Assembly (NCBI RefSeq): GCF_036002945.1
Contig: NZ_CP108529.1
Coordinates: 7,621,001-7,685,000, forward strand
Direction of reading: 5' to 3'
Source of the DNA: Streptomyces sp. NBC_01224
GTDB taxonomy: Bacteria; Actinomycetota; Actinomycetes; Streptomycetales; Streptomycetaceae
DNA length: 64,000 nt
This document shows positions 34,223 to 43,429 of this stretch, piece by piece; the first letter of the stretch is position 1, and the number at the start of each line of letters is the position of its first letter. The notes under the pieces were generated by a model, which was not told where the DNA came from, did not search any database, and saw only the letters and a program-made list of their open reading frames with translations. A program made the position numbers and the translations under genes.

Positions 34223-35962
34223 GTGAACACCGCACTGCCACCGAAAGACTTCCCGGAGTCCGATTCAGCCTGGGCCCCGCTCGCGGCGAGTGTCTTCCGG
34301 GCGCTGTGGATCGCACAACTGGTTTCCAACATCGGTAGTTGGATGCAGACCGTGGGCGCCCAGTGGCTGCTGATCGGCCACGACGCCGCCCTGGTGACGC
34401 TCGTGCAGACCGCGTCCAGTCTCCCCGTTGTGCTGCTGGCTCTGCCTTCTGGCGTGCTGGCCGACCGTTTCGACCGTCGTACGGTGCTGCTGGCCGCTCA
34501 GTTCGCCATGCTCGCCGCCTCCACCGCGCTGTCGGTTCTGGCGTTCGCGGACGCGCTCACTCCGGCTTTGCTGCTCGGTCTCACCTTCCTGCTGGGATGC
34601 GGTACCGCTCTGATGGGCCCGGCCTGGCAGGCCATCCAGCCGGAACTCGTGGAACGCCGTCAGCTGGGACAGGCGGCCGCTCTCGGCGCCGTGAACATGA
34701 ACCTCGCTCGCGCCCTCGGCCCGGCACTCGGGGGAGTGGTGGTCGCGGCAGCGGGCGCGGGCTGGGTCTTCGCCTTCAACGCCGCTTCCTACCTCGGCAC
34801 CGCGGCCGTTCTCGCACTGTGGAGACGGCCCGGGGCGGAACCGCCGACTGCGCAGGGCGAGAAGCTCCTGACGGCTCTGCACGCCGGCCGCCGCTACGTG
34901 TGGAACGCGCCCGGTGTCCGCCGAGTCCTGCTTCGCACGGTGCTGTTCATCCCCGGAGGGGCCGCGCTGTGGTCGCTGCTTCCACTGGTCGCGAGCCGCT
35001 CCCTCGGCCTGGGCTCGGGCGGGTACGGGGTGCTGCTCGGTGCGGTCGGAGCTGGTGCTGTGGGCGGGGCCTTCGCGCTGCCCGCGATCCGCCGCGCTCT
35101 GGGCGTCAACGGCACTCTGGCCGCAGGGGCCCTCGTCTTCGCCGGAGTCTTGGCGGTACTGGCCACGGTCCGGGTCCCGTGGCTCGCGGCGGTCGTGCTG
35201 CTGCCCGCCGGTCTGGCCTGGATCGGCGTGCTGTCCACCCTCAACGCGGCTGTCCAGGCACGGCTGCCCGGCTGGGTCAGGGCCCGGGGACTCGCCGTCT
35301 ATCTTCTGGTCTTCCAGGGCGGGCAGGCGCTGGCGGCACCCCTGTGGGGTGCGCTGGCCGACGGGCCGGGGCTGACCGTCTCCCTTCTGGCCGGCAGCGG
35401 TCTGCTGCTGCTCGGCGCGGTGAGTGTGCGCCGCTGGCCGCTGCACGGCGCGGACGGCATCGACCCGTCCCCGTCCGACCACTGGCCCGTTCCGCCCCTG
35501 GTGTTCGAGCCCGGACCGGCCGACGGCCCCGTGCTGGTCTCCGTCGTGTACCGGATTGCGGCCGCGAACAGGGCCGCCTTCATCGACTGCATGGACCATG
35601 TGGCCCGTTCACGCCGACGCACCGGAGCCCTCACCTGGGGCCTCTACCAGGACGGCAGCGATCCGGGCCGATTCGTCGAGAACTACCTGGTCGCGTCCTG
35701 GTCGGAGCATCTCGCCCAGCACCACAGCCGGCTCACGGCCACCGACCGCCGTCACGAGGAGAGGGCCCGCCGACTGCTCGTCGAGGGCACCGCACCGGAG
35801 GTGACTCATGCCTTCGACGCCGCCGCGGGAGCCGTGGTGCCCGAGACGGGCGACGCGATGACAACCCCGGGGCGTCGATGCCCACCGGGAGAACGGCCAG
35901 GAACGGACACTTCCGAGTCGGCCGACGCCAAAGCCTGCCACTCACTGGGCGACATGCCGTAG
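34223..35962 (+). CDS. MFS transporter with C-terminal ABM-like domain
   Basis: A 579-residue protein of the MFS_3 (enterobactin exporter-like) group. Residues 20-410 have twelve helices, with LADRFDRRTVLLAAQF in the loop between helices 2 and 3. Residues 435-535 resemble an antibiotic-biosynthesis-monooxygenase-like domain (LVSVVYRIAAANRAAFIDCM ... LTWGLYQDGSDPGRFVENYLVASW), a usual fusion in this group. The last 35 residues are encoded opposite the end of an AraC gene and look like read-through into it. Start GTG 34223; the RBS is weak. Confidence 0.87.
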   Translation: MNTALPPKDFPESDSAWAPLAASVFRALWIAQLVSNIGSWMQTVGAQWLLIGHDAALVTLVQTASSLPVVLLALPSGVLADRFDRRTVLLAAQFAMLAASTALSVLAFADALTPALLLGLTFLLGCGTALMGPAWQAIQPELVERRQLGQAAALGAVNMNLARALGPALGGVVVAAAGAGWVFAFNAASYLGTAAVLALWRRPGAEPPTAQGEKLLTALHAGRRYVWNAPGVRRVLLRTVLFIPGGAALWSLLPLVASRSLGLGSGGYGVLLGAVGAGAVGGAFALPAIRRALGVNGTLAAGALVFAGVLAVLATVRVPWLAAVVLLPAGLAWIGVLSTLNAAVQARLPGWVRARGLAVYLLVFQGGQALAAPLWGALADGPGLTVSLLAGSGLLLLGAVSVRRWPLHGADGIDPSPSDHWPVPPLVFEPGPADGPVLVSVVYRIAAANRAAFIDCMDHVARSRRRTGALTWGLYQDGSDPGRFVENYLVASWSEHLAQHHSRLTATDRRHEERARRLLVEGTAPEVTHAFDAAAGAVVPETGDAMTTPGRRCPPGERPGTDTSESADAKACHSLGDMP

Positions 35963-36250
35963 GCGGCCCGGAAGCCCCGGCTGAAGTGTGACGCGCTGGC
36001 GAAACCCCAACGGTGCGCCGCGGCGGCCACGGCGAGCCTGCGATCCGGTGCCCGGCCGAGTTCGTACCGGCAGGCTGCGAGCCGGCGCAGCTGTATCAAC
36101 TGATTCACTGTTGTGCCCTCGCTACGGAAGAGCTTGTGCAGATAGCGGACGGAGATGTGGTGGGCGAGTGCGATCGACTCCGGCGACAGATCCGGATCAG
36201 CCAGATGCAGTTCGATGAAGGTCCGGATTGTGAAAGCGTCTGCGCACCGA
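35806..36250 (-). pseudogene. AraC regulator fragment (DNA-binding half)
   Basis: The C-terminal double HTH is present: ADPDLSPESIALAHHISVRYLHKLF, then RWGFASASHFSRGFRAAYGMSPSEWQ. The ~200-residue sensor half is absent; upstream of about 36250 the minus-strand frame is antisense to a LuxR fragment. It resembles the AraC protein at 46583-47440 (LSPESIARAHHISVRYLHKLFQ). Its 3' end overlaps the MFS gene by 157 bp. Confidence 0.75.
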
Positions 36251-36295
36251 CGCCTGAGGCTTCGGTGCGATCCGAGCCGGTCGCCGATGTGCGGC

Positions 36296-36541
36296 TGCTG
36301 GAACGCCGTCTCGGAGGCGAGTGCCGAACTCCGCTCGGCGGGCGTGGCCGACCTGACGCCGCAAGAACTGCAGATCGCCCAACTCGCTGCAGAGGGACTG
36401 ACCAACCGGGACATCGGTGCCCGGCTCTACCTGTCTCCCCGCACCATCGGCTTCCACCTGCACAAGATCTTCCCCAAGCTCGGCATCACGGGCCGCGTCC
36501 AACTGCGCGATGCCCTCGGCCACGTTCCGCGGCCGGACTGA
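36296..36541 (+). pseudogene. LuxR-type HTH fragment
   Basis: Reads ADLTPQELQIAQLAAEGLTNRDIGARLYLSPRTIGFHLHKIF and KLGITGRVQLRDAL, the complete LuxR DNA-binding domain, ending at a TGA at 36539-36541. No sensor or ATPase domain and no start codon precede it; the sequence before it is antisense to the AraC fragment. It is the tail of a LAL or LuxR gene joined to that fragment by a deletion. Confidence 0.78.
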
Positions 36542-36863
36542 CTCAGCGTGTGAGTGCCCCTGCCGGGCCGGTACCACGGCCGTCTCCTCGGCGTCGAGTG
36601 CGCCGTCTCCGACGGCCAGGTGCGCGGCCCGCCGGTGGTCCGGACGTAGACGGAGCCGGTGGTGGACAGGTCGCGTGCCATGCCGTGTGGTCGGCCTGCC
36701 ACGAGGAGAACCACTTGCGCTCACCGGTCGCCTCGTCGACGCGCTTGTCGTTCAACCGCGAGGCCATCACCTCGACTTCCCGGCCGCCCTGGTCACCCTC
36801 CGTGGTTGACGGAAGCCGTAGCGTACGGCCGATGACTCGGCGCACGGCCGGGGAGAGACCGGA
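36542..36863. other. Unassigned stretch, probably decayed coding sequence
   Basis: On the minus strand two frames give partly protein-like stretches (TGERKWFSSWQADHTAWHA and ARDLSTTGSVYVRTTGG) that could be one protein with a frameshift. I do not recognise it. No RNA gene or repeat is visible. Confidence 0.3.
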
Positions 36864-37367
36864 TCACTGCTGGGGGGTCCCGCGCACGGGGTGCTTGCTC
36901 ATGATGGAGACCCGGTTGAACGCGTTGATGGTGATCGCCACCCAGATCACTGCGGAGATCTCGTCGTCGGTGAGGGCTTGGCGGGCTGCGTCGTAGGCGC
37001 TCTCCTGCGCGACAGCGTTCGCGGGCTCGGTGGTCGCCTCCGCCAGGGCGAGCGCCGCACGTTCCTGTGTCGTGAACAGTTCAGTGTCGCGCCAGGCGGC
37101 CAGCACGCCCAGGCGCTGGGTGGTCTCGCCCGCACGCAGCGCGGCCCGGGTGTGCACGCTGAGGCAGTAGGCGCAGTTGTTGATCTGTGACACGCGGAGG
37201 TTGATCAGCTCCACGATCGTGCGGTCCAGTCCCGCGTCGGAGGCGACCGCGCGGACCGCATCGGAGGTCTCGACCAGTGCGTGGTAGGCACTCGGACTCT
37301 GCTTGTCCACGAAGACCCGCCTGCTCACGGGGTCTGCCACAGTGCCACTCAACCTGGACTCCTTCAT
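36864..37367 (-). CDS. Carboxymuconolactone decarboxylase / AhpD-like protein
   Basis: A 167-residue all-helical protein with the CMD/AhpD signature: ELINLRVSQINNCAYCLSVHT, giving Cys65-x-x-Cys68 and His72. These proteins act as alkylhydroperoxidase-type disulfide reductases. Starts at ATG 37367, divergent from pirin with 99 bp between, a pairing that fits a redox-stress pair. Confidence 0.87.
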   Translation of the reverse strand: MKESRLSGTVADPVSRRVFVDKQSPSAYHALVETSDAVRAVASDAGLDRTIVELINLRVSQINNCAYCLSVHTRAALRAGETTQRLGVLAAWRDTELFTTQERAALALAEATTEPANAVAQESAYDAARQALTDDEISAVIWVAITINAFNRVSIMSKHPVRGTPQQ

Positions 37368-37990
37368 GGGACGCTCGGGCCCGCTCGTCTTGTCGTGTGC
37401 TTGATGGAGCGTCGGTTTACCATCAGACGTGATCATTGAACATGAAATCATCCCTGGGGGTGTGCGATGAGCGACGTCGAGAGGGAGCCCGCCGAACTTC
37501 ACTGCGGGGCCTCGGACCGTGATCAGCATGCGCCGAAGGTCGACGTCCTCTCCGCGCGGGACGTCCCGTTGGGCGGTCCGAGGGCTATGACGGTACGGCG
37601 CACGCTGCCGCAGCGGGCCCGGACATTGATCGGGGCCTGGTGCTTCGTCGACCACTACGGCCCCGACGACGTCACCGACACGGGCGGCATGGACGTCGCG
37701 CCCCATCCTCACACCGGTCTGCAGACGGTGAGCTGGCTGTTCAGCGGGGAGATCGAGCACCGGGACAGCATGGGCAGCCACGCCCTCGTGAGGCCCGGCG
37801 AGCTGAACCTCATGACGGGCGGATACGGCATCAGCCACTCGGAAGTCTCCACCACCCGCACCACGATCCTCCACGGCGTCCAGCTGTGGGGTTGCGCTTC
37901 CCGAAGAACACCGGCACACCGGCCGTGACTTCCAGCACTACGTCCCGAGCCCGGTCCGGGTGGACGGAGCCGAAGTCAGAGTGTTCCTAG

Positions 37991-39434
37991 TAGGGCTTTG
38001 TTAGGTACCCCAAGTGATCCTCGTTGGATAGATTGTGATCTTCTTTCAGTTGTGACTCCTGAGGAGATGGAAGAGGTCCGTCCGCGTCTGGAGGCGTTCG
38101 CGGCCGAGATGCTGGGCTCGTTGGCGCGTCGGGACCAGCGGGCCAAGGGTGAGTTGTACCTGCGCGGGCTGATGCTGGACGGCAAGCGCAAGTCGATGCA
38201 GCCGATGGCCGAGCGCCTGGGCGTGGACCACCAGCAGCTCCAGCAGTTCGTGTCCTCCTCCACCTGGGACTACGCCAAGGTCCGTGAGCGGCTGGCCCGT
38301 TGGGCCGCGGCGCACATCTCGCCCGAGGCGTACGCGATTGACGATGTCGGCTTCCCCAAGGACGGCTACGACTCGCCAGGGGTGGCGCGGATGTACTGCG
38401 GCGCGCTGGGCAAGCGGGGCAACTGCCAGATCGGGGTCAGTGTGAACCTGGTCAGCGACCGCGCCTCCTCGGCCGTCGACTGGCGTCTGTTCCTGCCCGA
38501 GGGCTGGGACGACACCAAACATACCGAGGACGCGCTGCTGGCTTCGGCGATCCGCCGGCGCCGCGCCAAGGCCGGCATCCCCGAGACTGCTCGCCACCGG
38601 GAGAAGTGGCGCCTGGCCCTGGACATGCTCGACGAGGTTCGCGGGGACTGGGAGTTGCCGGGCCTGCCGGTCGTCGCCGATGCCGGATACGGCGACGCCA
38701 CGGGCTTTCGAGAGGGTCTGACCGAACGAGGCCTGACCTACGCGGTCGCGGTCAAGGCCACCACGACCGCGCACCCGGGCGACGCCACGCCCGAGCGTCC
38801 GCCGTACTCCGGGCAGGGCCGCCCTCCCGTGTCCGCCTACCCCCAGCCGCACACCACCCTGCGCGTGCTGGCCCTGGCCGCCGGGCAAGCGGCCACCCGC
38901 ACCGTTACCTGGCGTCAGGGCAGCAAGGCCACCAAGCACAACCCACGGGCCGAGATGCGCTCGCAATTCCTGGCCCTACGGGTCCGCCCGGCCAACCGGT
39001 CCATCCGCCGCGCCGCCGACGGCTCCCTGCCCGAATGCTGGCTGCTCGTCGAGTGGCCTCCCGACTCTGCCGAGCCCACCGACTACTGGCTCTCGACGCT
39101 GCCCGCCGACATCCCACTGCGCGAGCTGGTGCGAATCGCCAAGATCCGCTGGAGAGTTGAACACGACTACCGCGAGCTCAAGGACGGCCTCGGCCTGGAC
39201 CACTTCGAGGGCCGCAACTACCTCGGCTGGCACCGCCACGTCACCCTCGCCTCCCTCGCCCAGGCCTTCTGCACCCTGCTCAGACTCGACCCAAAAGCCC
39301 CTGCGCCGGCCTGACCCTCTACGCGGTCCTCCGCGAACTCCAGGCCCTCCTGGCCACCTGGACCGGCGCCTGCTCGATATGCGGCCAACCCGCACCAACC
39401 CCCGAACCCCACCACAGGACCTAACAAAGCCCTA
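37991..39434 (+). mobile_element. IS701-type insertion sequence (1444 bp) in pirin
   Basis: Perfect 16-bp inverted repeat TAGGGCTTTGTTAGGT (37991-38006) and its complement (39419-39434). The direct repeat CTAG flanks it at 37987-37990 and 39435-39438, the 4-bp target duplication of this group. It carries one intact transposase gene. Confidence 0.93.
38052..39314 (+). CDS. IS701 family transposase
   Basis: A 420-residue DDE transposase. Conserved blocks: GELYLRGLMLDGKRKSMQPM, YAIDDVGFPKDG (first Asp), LPVVADAGYGD (second Asp), IRWRVEHDYRELKDGLGLDH (Glu). The GTG at 38052 gives the normal start VTPEEMEEVRPRLEAF; the frame is open a little further into the terminal repeat. Intact, so the element may be active. 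Confidence 0.92.
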   Translation: MTPEEMEEVRPRLEAFAAEMLGSLARRDQRAKGELYLRGLMLDGKRKSMQPMAERLGVDHQQLQQFVSSSTWDYAKVRERLARWAAAHISPEAYAIDDVGFPKDGYDSPGVARMYCGALGKRGNCQIGVSVNLVSDRASSAVDWRLFLPEGWDDTKHTEDALLASAIRRRRAKAGIPETARHREKWRLALDMLDEVRGDWELPGLPVVADAGYGDATGFREGLTERGLTYAVAVKATTTAHPGDATPERPPYSGQGRPPVSAYPQPHTTLRVLALAAGQAATRTVTWRQGSKATKHNPRAEMRSQFLALRVRPANRSIRRAADGSLPECWLLVEWPPDSAEPTDYWLSTLPADIPLRELVRIAKIRWRVEHDYRELKDGLGLDHFEGRNYLGWHRHVTLASLAQAFCTLLRLDPKAPAPA

Positions 39435-39905
39435 CTAGGGACGCTGGCAGGTGGCATCTCTCCGGTGCGGACCTTCACGCCGCTGGTCGGTGCCGAACTC
39501 ATCCTTGAGCCGGGCTCGACGACCACGCTCGCCATCGACACCGGCTTCGAGCACGGTCTACTCGTCGACCACGGGGATGTCCGTATCGCTGGAACAATCC
39601 TGCGCCCGGCGGAGTTGGGCTGCCTCGGTACGGGAAGCGACACACTGACGCTGGCGAACGAGACGGATACCGCTGCGAGGGTGGTCCTGCTCGGCGGGAC
39701 GCCGTTCGAGGAACAGATCGTCATGTGGTGGAATTTCATCGGCCGGAGCGACGATGACATCGTCGAGGCCAGGGAAGCGTGGCAGAGCGCATCCGACCGC
39801 TTCGGCAAGGTCGATGGTTACGACGGCGACCGTCTCCCCGCGCCCGTCCTTCCCAACGCCACCATCGCACCGCGCAAGAACCTGACGCGCCAACGAAGGC
39901 ATACG

Positions 39906-40252
39906 ATGACGCAGCCTGCCGCCGCTCCGGCTGTCCAGCCAGTGGACCCCAAACACCGTTACGAAATCCTGGTCGACGGCAAAACCGCAGTCCTCACCGC
40001 GTAACCGGGACCGCGACGACCAGCGCGTTTTCTGCCACACCGAAATCGACGACGCCTTCGCCGGACAGGGCCTGGTCTCGATACTCGTACAGCAGGCAGG
40101 CCCCTGAACGACGTACGCACCTCGGGGAAGCGCATTGTGCCGGTCTGCCCCTACGTGGCGAAGTTGCTCAAGAAGCATGACGAGTTCGCCGGCATCACCG
40201 ACCGGTGACCCCCGAGGTCCTGAAGTGGCTGGACACCGTGCTGCAGCACTGA
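39906..40252 (+). pseudogene. YidJ/GNAT-type small acetyltransferase, three frameshifts
   Basis: ATG 39906 begins MTQPAAAPAVQPVDPKHRYEI; the frame breaks after KTAVLTA (TAC became TAAC). The next frame reads NRDRDDQRVFCHTEIDDAFAGQGL, breaks at QQAGP, and the third reads LNDVRTSGKRIVPVCPYVAKLL and ITDR; a last shift restores VTPEVLKWLDTVLQH and the stop at 40250. All parts of a GNAT-like YjdJ/YidJ domain are there, so it is a recent pseudogene. An intact relative lies at 55214-55528. Confidence 0.85.
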
Positions 40253-40602
40253 TGCCCCGTGCCGCCACCTTCTCCGAGCCCCGGTACGTCCGGACCGGCG
40301 GCTCGGAGGCGGAGCGGGATCGGTGACATCAAGGCGGGAGCACCGCATGAGCATGGACCGCCGGCACCGGCAGTTCCGGTCCCGTCCCCGCCGGACGCTC
40401 TGCCGGGGACGGGACCGTTTCATGTGCTCAAGCCACGTCCGGTGACCGGACTACGTTCGGTGCCGCGGTTCGGTTCGGCGCGGATGCGCAGTCTATGCTG
40501 CCGAAAGTACGGTCTCCACGAGGGAGTTGACGTCTCGCATGGACGCCCTGGTCCACGCTTCGTCACCACCGATTGCGGGAGCCGCTCCCGCGCTCGGCGC
40601 AG
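40253..40602. other. Gene-free stretch with terminator
   Basis: No gene is supported. Apart from the hairpin at 40378-40416 I see only unassigned sequence. Bases 40480-40540 could be the minus-strand end of the DUF4232 transcript. Confidence 0.4.
40378..40416 (+). terminator. Rho-independent-like terminator
   Basis: GGTCCCGTCCCC (40378-40389) pairs perfectly over 12 bp with GGGGACGGGACC (40405-40416), followed by GTTTC. It terminates the pirin/acetyltransferase transcript on the plus strand and could also act on the minus strand. Confidence 0.65.
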
Positions 40603-41268
40603 TCAGGCGCCATTGCCTGGCATGAGGGGACTCACCCGGGGCACCGACGCCTTCCCTGTGTTGGAGACCTTGCCCCCGGTCCAGCGGATTGAGATCGGAG
40701 CAGTCTCGTCGGGCGGGGTGACGAGCAGGGCCGCCGGGGTGACAGTGGTGGCGCCAGTAATCGCTGGATTGGTGTATGCCAGCGTCGACCAAGCGCTGTC
40801 TCCCGGGCTGAGCGTCACAGCCTGTCCCTGCTGACCGGTGGCTCGCTCGGGGTCCGGGGTGACGGCCTCACCGGCGCCATTGACGAACGCCACGCCCGGG
40901 AAGCCGTACAGGGTGCAGGTGCGGCGGGATCCGTTGGTCAAAACGATAGCGAAGCTTGACTGCCCGGCTCCGGGACGGTTGGGGCCGACGGACGCCCTCA
41001 ATTCGGAAGTATGACAGCGTCTCACCGTCGGTTCGGTCGGCGATGGCGCCGTCGCCCCCGTGCCGCCGGACGCGGGCGGCGTCGGCGTCGGCATCGGCTC
41101 GCTGGAGGGACCGGAGGTGCCGCTGTCGACGGATCCTGGGCTGATTACGGACGACGTCGGGGACGTGGAGCCAACCTCAGGCGGGCCGTCGTCCGGTGTG
41201 TGGCTCGTGCACCCGGTCAGCGCGGCACAACAGGCGAGCGCGGCAAGGAGGGTTCTACGGTGTGTCAC
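40603..41268 (-). CDS. DUF4232 domain lipoprotein
   Basis: A 221-residue secreted protein. Signal MTHRRTLLAALACCAALTGC with lipobox Cys20, then a Ser/Thr/Pro-rich linker (residues 21-82), then the DUF4232 domain with two Cys (CHTSEL and RTCTLYGFPGVAFV) that probably form a disulfide. The domain is widespread in Streptomyces and its role is unknown. Starts at GTG 41268, downstream of the MaoC-like gene by 16 bp on the same strand. Confidence 0.85.
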   Translation of the reverse strand: MTHRRTLLAALACCAALTGCTSHTPDDGPPEVGSTSPTSSVISPGSVDSGTSGPSSEPMPTPTPPASGGTGATAPSPTEPTVRRCHTSELRASVGPNRPGAGQSSFAIVLTNGSRRTCTLYGFPGVAFVNGAGEAVTPDPERATGQQGQAVTLSPGDSAWSTLAYTNPAITGATTVTPAALLVTPPDETAPISIRWTGGKVSNTGKASVPRVSPLMPGNGA

Positions 41269-41284
41269 GTTTTTTCCTCAGGAT

Positions 41285-41794
41285 TCACTGACGCCGCAGG
41301 AGGTACTTGTGCTGGCCGGACAGCACCAGTTCGCCGCGTTGGTTGTGGATGGTGGCCGCGGTGACTACGACACCGTTGTCGCCCTGCGGCTCCAGGCCGG
41401 TGATGGTGAGCGCCGGGTACAGGGTGTCTCCGGAGTGCACTTCGGCCAGGAAGGTGCAGGACAGTTCGAGGAAGCTGATGAACACCTCTCCGATGAAGTG
41501 GGGGAACAGGGTGGCGCCCGGCGCGGTGAAGGCGAGCACCTGCAGGCCGTGCACCACCGGTGCTGAGTGGCCGTGCCTGCGTGCCCATTCGGCGTCGTAG
41601 TGCACCGGGTGGTTGTCTGCGGAGACTGTCTGGAAGGCCGCGGCGTGGGCGTCTGTCAGGGTGCGGCTGGGGGCTCGGAAGACTTCACCGATGCGTAGGT
41701 CCTCGAAGGTTCTGGACGGGACGACCAGGAATGCGTCGGGGTCGAACGCGGGCGGTGTGGCGGCTGCCGCCTGCTGCGTGTCCTGCTGGTCCAT
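41285..41794 (-). CDS. MaoC-like hot-dog fold dehydratase
   Basis: A 169-residue hot-dog protein. The hydratase motif is visible: TLTDAHAAAFQTVSADNHPVHYD, where Asp and His match the MaoC/R-hydratase catalytic pair, followed by VHGLQVLAF. Such enzymes hydrate enoyl-CoA or act on related thioesters. ATG 41794 has GAGGACAG upstream. It is the probable first gene of a pair with the DUF4232 lipoprotein. Confidence 0.82.
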   Translation of the reverse strand: MDQQDTQQAAAATPPAFDPDAFLVVPSRTFEDLRIGEVFRAPSRTLTDAHAAAFQTVSADNHPVHYDAEWARRHGHSAPVVHGLQVLAFTAPGATLFPHFIGEVFISFLELSCTFLAEVHSGDTLYPALTITGLEPQGDNGVVVTAATIHNQRGELVLSGQHKYLLRRQ

Positions 41795-41934
41795 CAACTC
41801 TGTCCTCTTCTTCGGTGTTGGGTGCTGCCGCGTGCGACCGCCGGTCCACCCGCTCGTCGTACGGCGGATCTGATGGCCTACGGGCCGCGTACCGCCGCAC
41901 CGGGCAGGTGCGGCGGCACGGGCGCGGGGTCGGC

Positions 41935-42909
41935 TTATTGGGCGGGGTTGATCCGGGCGGCCAGGAGGTTGGGGTCGTTGTTGGTGAAGTAGGCGCCGCT
42001 GGCGATGTAAGCCGTGTTGCCGCGTACGGCGAGCGAGGTCGGGTTCTCCAGCCCGTCGGCGCCGGTCAGCACGACGGTGTGGCTGCCGCCCGGCCTGACC
42101 AGGGCCACCTCGTTGTCCGCGTTGATCGCGGCCAGGAGGGTGTCGCCGCGGCCGGTGAACGCGAAGTCGTCGATGTTGATCAGGTCGGTGGCCCGGGTCT
42201 CGACGGGGCCGGCGATGCCGTACCGGGTGACCGGGATACGCAGCACGGTGCCCTTGTCCAGGTTGGACACCCAGACCGCCCCGTTGTGGATGTTGATGCC
42301 GTTGGCTCCGAGGAATCCGGCGGCTGCCAGTTCGGGCGCGGTGGCCCACCGGGTGGGCGTGCCCCCGGTCACGGGCACTCGCCAAACCGTGCCGAGGACC
42401 GAGTCGGCCACGTACAGCTGGCCTTCGTGCCGGTCGAGGGCCAGGCCGTTGGGCAGGCCGTCGGCCGGGAGCGCGGCGATGCGCTGCGGGGCGCCGCCGG
42501 GGCGCAGGCGCCACAGGCCGGTCAGGTCGCTGCTGCCGGTGGCGTACAAGAAGTACAGCGTCCCGTCATGGGCACGGACGATTCCGCCGAGGAAGGGCGA
42601 GGAGAGGGCAGGGGTGTCGGCGCCGGCCGGAGGCTGGGGCAGAGTGGCGAGGACGTGCACCCGGCCGTCGGGGTGGATGCGGGCCACCTGGCGGCTGTAG
42701 GCGAAGGTGACGACGGCGCTGCCGCCAGGCTCCAGGGTGATGTTCTCCGGTCGCTGTCCGTCGGCGATGTCCAGGTGTGCCACGAAGCGCACGTCCGGCT
42801 TCGGGGCGGCGGTGGCCGCGGTCGTCGGGCCGGCCGCGGTCATGGCGAGGGCCGCCGCCACGGCCGAGGCCAGGAGGCCGGTGCGCGTCCCTGTCAGGAA
42901 TCTGGGCAT
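41935..42909 (-). CDS. Secreted SMP-30/NHL-like beta-propeller protein
   Basis: A 324-residue exported protein with a signal peptide of about 34 residues (TGLLASAVAAALAMTAAG). The rest is made of repeated WRLRPGG/VWVSNLDKGTVLRIPV-like blades, with GLPNGLALDRHEGQLYVADS typical of SMP-30/gluconolactonase or ScyD/ScyE-type propellers. A lactonase function is possible, but the catalytic metal ligands cannot be judged by eye. ATG 42909 follows AGAGAAGAGAG. Confidence 0.75.
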   Translation of the reverse strand: MPRFLTGTRTGLLASAVAAALAMTAAGPTTAATAAPKPDVRFVAHLDIADGQRPENITLEPGGSAVVTFAYSRQVARIHPDGRVHVLATLPQPPAGADTPALSSPFLGGIVRAHDGTLYFLYATGSSDLTGLWRLRPGGAPQRIAALPADGLPNGLALDRHEGQLYVADSVLGTVWRVPVTGGTPTRWATAPELAAAGFLGANGINIHNGAVWVSNLDKGTVLRIPVTRYGIAGPVETRATDLINIDDFAFTGRGDTLLAAINADNEVALVRPGGSHTVVLTGADGLENPTSLAVRGNTAYIASGAYFTNNDPNLLAARINPAQ

Positions 42910-43025
42910 GTGGGCTCTCTTCTCTTTCTCTCTGATTGCAGGGGGCTGTGGGATTTCGCCGCTGGGCCGCTGGTGCGCGGGCGCTTGAGACGTCAGTTGC
43001 CGCGCGTCGCGGACCTTGTAGAGGG

Positions 43026-43257
43026 TCAACCGACGAACCCTTGTCGCAGTTCGCCGATGGCCTGGACGGAGCTGACGAGCGTCGCCGATGGCCAGCCAGC
43101 GCTGAGGTGTGCGGCCGAGGCCGACACCGGCTGGGGTGCCGGTCAGGATGACGTCTCCCGGCAGCAGCGGGAGCACCCCGGACAGCTTGGCGACGAGGGC
43201 CGGCACGGAGAAGATGAGCTGCCGGGTGCGGCCACGCTGCATCTCCTCACCGTTGAC
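43026..43257 (-). pseudogene. Fumarylacetoacetate hydrolase (FAH) family fragment
   Basis: Reads VNGEEMQRGRTRQLIFSV, LVAKLSGVLPLLPGDVILTG and TPAGVGLGRTPQRWL, the C-terminal third of FAH-family hydrolases, then a one-base insertion; the next frame gives LVSSVQAIGELRQGFVG and a stop at 43026. The N-terminal catalytic metal ligands are lost. A relic of an aromatic-degradation type hydrolase. Confidence 0.8.
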
Positions 43258-43429
43258 GGCGCAGGCGCCGATTCGTCCGGGGCGCGGAACTCCACCAGCA
43301 GAGCGGCGGTCTCCTGGGGCGGGCCGGCGCTTGGGCTCGGTGGTCCGGAGCATCTCGTCGGCGTCCGGGGCCGCGGTGTCGACCACCGTGCCGGACGGCA
43401 GGACAGGGGGGAGGGAGGAATGCGTCCGG

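Larger units (their letters stand above)
37467..39905 (+). pseudogene. Pirin family gene, frameshifted and split by an IS701-type element
   Basis: The N-terminal cupin is clear (GAWCFVDHYGPDDV, PHPHTGLQTVSWLF with metal-binding His residues, GELNLMTGGYGISHSE). In a run of four G near 37890 one extra G shifts the frame, after which LPEEHRHTGRDFQHYVP continues. At 37987 the gene is cut by the IS; it resumes at 39439 with GTLAGGISPVRTFTPL and goes on to LPNATIAPRKN. With the IS removed and one CTAG kept, the frame across the insertion is exact. No own stop remains; it reads into the acetyltransferase relic. Pirins have quercetinase or redox-regulator roles. Confidence 0.88.

Noticed and set aside
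36543..36845. Minus-strand frame MRRVIGRTLRLPSTT... as a gene
   Set aside because: Only a short middle stretch looks protein-like and no RBS or family is recognised; described as an unassigned stretch instead.
36864..37367. AhpD-like gene as pseudogene because its neighbours are broken
   Set aside because: The frame, start and CxxC/His motif are complete, so it is kept as an intact gene.
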